Of a stretch of DNA of 9,488 bases, positions 5,873 through 9,488 are shown piece by piece. The position numbers and the translations under genes were made by a program. Every line of letters begins with the position of its first letter. The stretch's first letter is position 1. This stretch comes from W0P28-013 sp963638355 (GTDB lineage Bacteria > Bacteroidota > Bacteroidia > Bacteroidales > Paludibacteraceae). The stretch lies in contig CAVHRT010000070.1 in assembly GCA_963638355.1 (NCBI GenBank), positions 1 to 9,488 on the forward strand, written 5' to 3'. A model generated the notes under the pieces. It was not told the origin of the DNA. It saw nothing but the letters and a program-made list of their open reading frames with translations, and did no database searches.

Positions 5873-7230
5873 AGTAGTTTCTTGACGAACTTAAACATTT
5901 TGTAGGGCATATAGCGGAATGGCACATCGATGCGGGTGGGCGAGATCACGACCGAGCGGCGGTGCGAGAATGCACGGAAACTCTCCTCGCCGTGGTAGGC
6001 CGACATGCCCGAATTGCCCACGCCGCCAAACGGCATACGCTGGTTGGTGATGTGCATGATGGTGTCGTTCACGCACGCTCCGCCCGACGAGGTGTGATGT
6101 AGCACATAATCGCCATTTTTACCGAAATAGTAGAGTGCCAAAGGCTTTTCGCGGTCGACTACAAACGCTACCGCCTCATCAATTTCAGAAAAAGTCTGAA
6201 TGGGGAAAATCGGGCCGAAAATCTCTTCGGTCATCACCGGCGCGGTGGGCGACACACTATCTAATATGGTGGGCGAAAAATAGCGTTCCGCAGCATCGGT
6301 TTCGCCACCGAAAATGATTTCACCATCGGCAAGATAGCCGCGCAAACGCTCGAAAGCCTTGTCGCTGACGATGCGCGCAAAGTGTTTCGATTGCTTCGGA
6401 TCGTCGCCTAGCAGAGCGGCAAAATTGCGTTTCAATGCTTCCACAAAACGCTCTTTCACGCTTTCGTGAATCAGCAGATAATCGGGTGCTATGCAAGTTT
6501 GTCCGGCATTCAGCGCTTTGCCCCACGCCACGCGCTTGGCGGCGAGTTCTATGTCGGTATCGGCATCGATAATGCACGGACTTTTTCCGCCCAATTCGAG
6601 AACCACAGGCGTGAGATTTTTTGCTGCAGCCGCCATCACCACTTTGCCAAGCACAGGACTCCCAGTGAAGAAAATCAGGTCGTAGCGCTGATTGAGTAGG
6701 GCAGTGTTCACATCGCGATTGCCTTGAAAAATCGCTACATATTCAGGCTGAAAAGCGTCGGTCACGATCTGTTCCAAAATGGCTGAAACATGCGGCACAT
6801 AGGGCGACGGCTTAAGCACCGCCGTGCAGCCAGCCGACAGCGCGCCAACCAGCGGATTGAGCAGCAGTTGCACGGGGTAGTTCCATGGCGCAATGATGAG
6901 TGCCGTGCCGAGCGGTTCGGTCATCACACGGCAGCGCGATGGCATCACGCCTAACGATGGCAACACGCAGCGCGTTCTGGACCAGCGGCGCACATGGCGC
7001 AGGTGCATGTCAATCTCGGCATAAACCAAGCCAATCTCGGTAAGATAAGCCTCTTCGTACGATTTGTGCAGATCGGTCCAAAGTGCCTCGGCAAGTGCCG
7101 ATTCGTGTTTTTTGAGCGATGCGCGCAGACGTTTCAACGCCCGTTTTCGCTCCGCAATGGGCAGCGTTCCCCCCGTGCGAAAATAGGCCTTTTGTGCCGC
7201 AACAATATCAGGAATTTGGTCAGAAGTCAT
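5869..7230 (-). CDS. Class-3 aldehyde dehydrogenase (NAD(P)+-dependent)
   Basis: This 453-residue enzyme oxidises aldehydes to carboxylic acids and matches the ALDH3 group in length and motifs. PWNYP at 115-119 holds the oxyanion Asn117, and Lys140 in KPSP is in the cofactor site. FTGS lies at 188-191, the general base Glu212 is in LELGGKSP, and the catalytic Cys246 is in GQTCIAPDY. EEIFGP and PFGGVGNSG follow in the C-terminal half. The C-terminus is hydrophobic and basic (YMPYKMFKFVKKLL), as in members that touch membranes and act on fatty aldehydes. That substrate is inference. The ATG at 7230 follows a repeat leader by a few bases. It is the first gene of a two-gene unit with the DUF721 gene. 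All catalytic residues are present, so it should be active. Confidence 0.93.
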   Translation of the reverse strand: MTSDQIPDIVAAQKAYFRTGGTLPIAERKRALKRLRASLKKHESALAEALWTDLHKSYEEAYLTEIGLVYAEIDMHLRHVRRWSRTRCVLPSLGVMPSRCRVMTEPLGTALIIAPWNYPVQLLLNPLVGALSAGCTAVLKPSPYVPHVSAILEQIVTDAFQPEYVAIFQGNRDVNTALLNQRYDLIFFTGSPVLGKVVMAAAAKNLTPVVLELGGKSPCIIDADTDIELAAKRVAWGKALNAGQTCIAPDYLLIHESVKERFVEALKRNFAALLGDDPKQSKHFARIVSDKAFERLRGYLADGEIIFGGETDAAERYFSPTILDSVSPTAPVMTEEIFGPIFPIQTFSEIDEAVAFVVDREKPLALYYFGKNGDYVLHHTSSGGACVNDTIMHITNQRMPFGGVGNSGMSAYHGEESFRAFSHRRSVVISPTRIDVPFRYMPYKMFKFVKKLL

Positions 7231-7235
7231 CTTTA

Positions 7236-7322
7236 AAGTTGATAAGTTGATAGGTTGATGAGTTGATGAGTTGATGAGAAGTTGAATGAGTTTATCTAGT
7301 TGAAAGTTTTCAAGTTTATCAA
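7236..7322 (-). repeat. Low-complexity repeat leader before the aldehyde dehydrogenase
   Basis: Five 8-base units in register at 7236-7275 read on the minus strand as ATCAACTC, ATCAACTC, ATCAACCT, ATCAACTT and ATCAACTT. Ahead of them lie a 19-mer (7277-7295) identical to gldG leader 1424-1442 and ACTTGATAAACTT, which also occurs before the Cys-rich gene. The array ends five bases before the ATG. The sense strand is almost free of G. Confidence 0.75.
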
Positions 7323-7324
7323 GT

Positions 7325-7386
7325 AGGGAGACTGCAATTTATGGTGTGTAATCAGACAAACTTTCTTTTTATTGCACTGTCTCTCT
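7325..7386. repeat. Imperfect inverted repeat upstream of the aldehyde dehydrogenase leader
   Basis: AGGGAGAC-TGCAAT at 7325-7338 faces ATTGCA-CT-GTCTCTCT at 7371-7386. That gives 14 pairs with one G-T and a two-base bulge, around a 32-base loop. It may be a structured transcript segment or regulator site, or chance. No exact TAnnTTTG box was found nearby on the minus strand. Confidence 0.3.
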
Positions 7387-7397
7387 GTCGTGCGACT

Positions 7398-7416
7398 AAT
7401 TCTTAGTTCTAAATTC
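7398..7416 (+). repeat. Short dispersed repeat, copy 2 (AATTCTTA-TTCTAAATTC)
   Basis: This copy matches 191-209 at 18 of 19 bases, in the same strand orientation. No plus-strand gene follows it, unlike copy 1 before the dehydrogenase. Confidence 0.5.
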
Positions 7417-7431
7417 AAAATTCTCAATTAA

Positions 7432-7457
7432 AAAAAGCGCACCTAAGTGCGCTTTTT
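7432..7457. terminator. Strong bidirectional terminator after the Big_2 surface protein gene
   Basis: AAAAAGCGCAC at 7432-7442 and GTGCGCTTTTT at 7447-7457 form a perfect 11-bp stem with a 4-base loop. The GC core is flanked by A and T runs on both sides, so it can work on either strand. It begins two bases after the stop codon of the minus-strand surface protein. Confidence 0.9.
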
Positions 7458-7458
7458 G

Positions 7459-9488
7459 TTATTTCACAATCTTCATCGCGCCTCGGTCGGAACAGATAAT
7501 GTAGATGCCTCGCTCGAACGATGTGATGTCAATGTCGTTACTGCCTGACTTCATCAGCACGCCTGACACGCTGTAGATTTGTAGCGGCAGATTTTCGGCG
7601 TTGTAGACAATGCCATTGGTGTAGGTCACGCCATCGAGCGTTACGACATTCAGCGCATCGCCAGGATTGGTGTCTGGCTCTGTATCAGGCTCTTGTGGAT
7701 CGGGTTTAGGGCCGTCGGTGTTGGTGGTCTGCGCCAGTTTGCGGTAGATCTGCACTGCGCCCTGATTGCTGGTGTAGTTGCAGAATGTCTTGTTGTTGCC
7801 GTTGAACTGAATGCGTCCCAATTTTGCATCGGTGCTGGCAATCACTACGCTATCGCCATTGTTGTGGAATGCGATGGTCCAAGTCTGTACGCCTTCGCCT
7901 TTCACTTGCAGGTCTTTGACTGTATCGGTACGCAGAGCAAGTTCTTCGCTTATGTCGATGTCGTTATCGTCTACTGACCACTGTTTTACAAGAATTTTCC
8001 ATTTGCCATCGACGACAACCAGATGAATCTCTTCTGCGCCCCAAGCGGCAACGCTGTCGCCCGCTACGATAATTTCGGTCGATGGCGTAGCAATGCGACC
8101 AACGCCTTTTTCGGTCAATTCAAACTCGCCCGAAACGCGACGGTATGCTTTGTTCACAAAAATGACAGTATCGTCGGTGTGCAGTTCATCGAGGCTCTTC
8201 ACTTGGTAGTAGATGTCGCGCCCAGCCCAGATGTCGTACTTGGTCACGGTAACTTCGCAGGTGGCTTTAATTTTAGGATTGGCGGTGCTGGTTACTGTGA
8301 TGGTGGCTTTGCCCGGCGCAACGGCGGTAACCAAACCAGCTTCTACTTTGGCAACGGCGGTGTTGCTGCTGCTCCAAGTTACGGCTTTGTAGGTGGCATT
8401 GGTTGGCGCAAACGATACATTCAGTTTGTGCGTCTCCTCCTCTTCGAGAGTTAACGATGTACTATCGAGCGCAATCGAAGTGAGTTCCACATCGTCGAAA
8501 GCCTTTGTTAATGCCCAAATGAAAGAGACTTTTTTGAAATAGTGTGCTTTCGAATTTGCGGCGATAAGTCCAATATATTGGTAGTTGTTTTTTATGTTAA
8601 TGGTATCCGTAACTGTAGAATTCATGCTCACATATTTGAGCGTATCTATAATGTCGCCGTTGGTTACTTTTTTTGTTGTACCATCAAACATATCGCTCAC
8701 GCCTTCCCATTTTTCGTTTTTGCCGTAAACAATGATGTTGCGATCGTACGAAGAACCTTGACCAGCACTATTTTTCGTTCCCCACTCGATAATGATTTGG
8801 CGAATGTAACCAACCGATGTAGTGTTGATAATGCCCGCTTGGTTTGTGAGTTTTATATTCCCATCTTCAGTTCCAGTTTTGCCAGCGTAAATGGTTCCAG
8901 AAATGCCTTTTTTGTTGCTCCAAGTGTTTTGTTGACCATCTTTCAGTGAATTTACGGTAATTCCCGTTGTGTCCGAGGTAATCACATCGCCCATCAGCAT
9001 TTCGCCTGTGGCAGAGGTTACGGTTATGGCGCAAGTGGCTTTGAAACCGCCATCGGCGGTGGTCACGGTGATGGTGGCTGTGCCGTTGGTCAGTGCGGTT
9101 ACAGTGCCGTTTGCATCTACCGAAGCCACTTTCGCATCGCTCGAAGCCCACGACAGATGTTTGTTGTCGGCATCCGCTGGAGCAATGGTTGCGACAAGTT
9201 CAAGTGCTTGATTTACAAAGATTTCAGCCTCGGTCTGCGACAACGTAACGCCCGTTACGCTAATCGGCGTGAGCCATTCGTATTCGCTCAGATTTTGTGC
9301 GCCTGCAATGCCGTAGAACGATTGCGGAACTGTGCGCACAACCACTTTTTTGCCGATATTATCGGGATTGTCGCAGAGATTCAATGCTTTGTAGGCCGCA
9401 TTGCTCGTGTCGGAGGTCATTTTCACTGGCATCCAGTTGTTGCCATCGGCATCGTCGGCCAAGGCAAGTTGTCTGCACTGTTCAGTGC
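7459..9488 (-). CDS. Secreted multidomain protein with DUF6359-like end, two Big_2 domains and T9SS-like tail (5' partial)
   Basis: The frame is open to the right edge, so the N-terminus and any signal peptide are missing. Numbering here counts from the TTG codon at 9462, which is unlikely to be the true start. Residues 1-65 look like the end of a DUF6359-type OB-fold-like domain (LNLCDNPDNIGKKVVVRTV, then FYGIAGAQNLSEY). Big_2 Ig-like domains lie at about 68-148 and 326-407, each with the WxSSxxxVAxV core and a closing KATCxxTVT strand. A beta-rich domain of unknown type lies between them (about 160-320), and another covers about 410-575, ending CNYTSNQGAVQIYRK. A Pro/Asp/Glu linker at 582-602 leads to a tail at 614-667 (LQIYSVSGVLMKSG ... 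GIYIICSDRGAMKIVK), typical of type IX secretion sorting domains. It is probably exported and surface-attached. No enzyme motif is visible; an N-terminal catalytic domain could lie outside the window. Confidence 0.8.
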   Translation of the reverse strand, partial: TEQCRQLALADDADGNNWMPVKMTSDTSNAAYKALNLCDNPDNIGKKVVVRTVPQSFYGIAGAQNLSEYEWLTPISVTGVTLSQTEAEIFVNQALELVATIAPADADNKHLSWASSDAKVASVDANGTVTALTNGTATITVTTADGGFKATCAITVTSATGEMLMGDVITSDTTGITVNSLKDGQQNTWSNKKGISGTIYAGKTGTEDGNIKLTNQAGIINTTSVGYIRQIIIEWGTKNSAGQGSSYDRNIIVYGKNEKWEGVSDMFDGTTKKVTNGDIIDTLKYVSMNSTVTDTINIKNNYQYIGLIAANSKAHYFKKVSFIWALTKAFDDVELTSIALDSTSLTLEEEETHKLNVSFAPTNATYKAVTWSSSNTAVAKVEAGLVTAVAPGKATITVTSTANPKIKATCEVTVTKYDIWAGRDIYYQVKSLDELHTDDTVIFVNKAYRRVSGEFELTEKGVGRIATPSTEIIVAGDSVAAWGAEEIHLVVVDGKWKILVKQWSVDDNDIDISEELALRTDTVKDLQVKGEGVQTWTIAFHNNGDSVVIASTDAKLGRIQFNGNNKTFCNYTSNQGAVQIYRKLAQTTNTDGPKPDPQEPDTEPDTNPGDALNVVTLDGVTYTNGIVYNAENLPLQIYSVSGVLMKSGSNDIDITSFERGIYIICSDRGAMKIVK

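Noticed and set aside
5516..5905. Plus-strand 129-residue open frame opposite the DUF721 gene
   Set aside because: It is antisense to a recognisable DUF721 protein and has shadow-like composition (His, Phe, Ala).
8023..8949. Plus-strand open frames opposite the Big_2 protein
   Set aside because: They mirror a well-supported repetitive coding region and show no domain of their own.
9460..9462. TTG as the start of the Big_2 protein
   Set aside because: The frame stays open to the window edge, and the residues around it read as the interior of a DUF6359-like domain, so the real start is outside the window.
1..9488. Mobile element, prophage or defence island
   Set aside because: I saw no transposase, integrase, phage structural gene, toxin-antitoxin pair or nuclease. 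The tRNA-Glu is followed directly by rpsT with no sign of an integrated element.

Overview
The window looks like chromosomal DNA from a member of the Bacteroidota, most likely Bacteroidales. The evidence is a tRNA-Glu followed by rpsT, a GldG-type protein, a TTTG / TAnnTTTG promoter, a surface protein with Big_2 domains and a T9SS-like C-terminal tail, and no clear Shine-Dalgarno sites. Coding DNA is moderately GC-rich, while the spacers are AT-rich and low in complexity.

Left part (1-3196, plus strand): the 3' end of an unrecognised gene, a classical short-chain dehydrogenase/reductase, a 58-residue Cys-rich membrane protein resembling the FeoB-associated family, and a GldG-like protein that probably starts at a GTG. 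Middle (3197-3950): a probable terminator, a short palindrome, a Bacteroidota promoter, tRNA-Glu(TTC), rpsT and its terminator. A long palindromic hairpin and a 7-bp tandem repeat then fill the gap to a convergent gene. Right part (3951-9488, minus strand): an MFS transporter of the sucrose/maltose (GPH/SLC45-like) type, a DUF721/DciA-like protein coupled by an ATGA overlap to an upstream class-3 aldehyde dehydrogenase, and a large secreted Ig-like (Big_2) protein that runs off the right edge.

The genes do not form one pathway. Most are housekeeping or generic metabolic and surface functions. The most unusual feature lies between the genes: four leaders (before the Cys-rich protein, gldG, the MFS gene and the aldehyde dehydrogenase) are built from the same short, nearly G-free units (ATCAACTY, ACTTTATAA-like, AATTATCC-like). 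All four are oriented with the downstream gene and end at or within a few bases of its start codon. I see no CRISPR array, transposase, phage gene or recognisable defence system.
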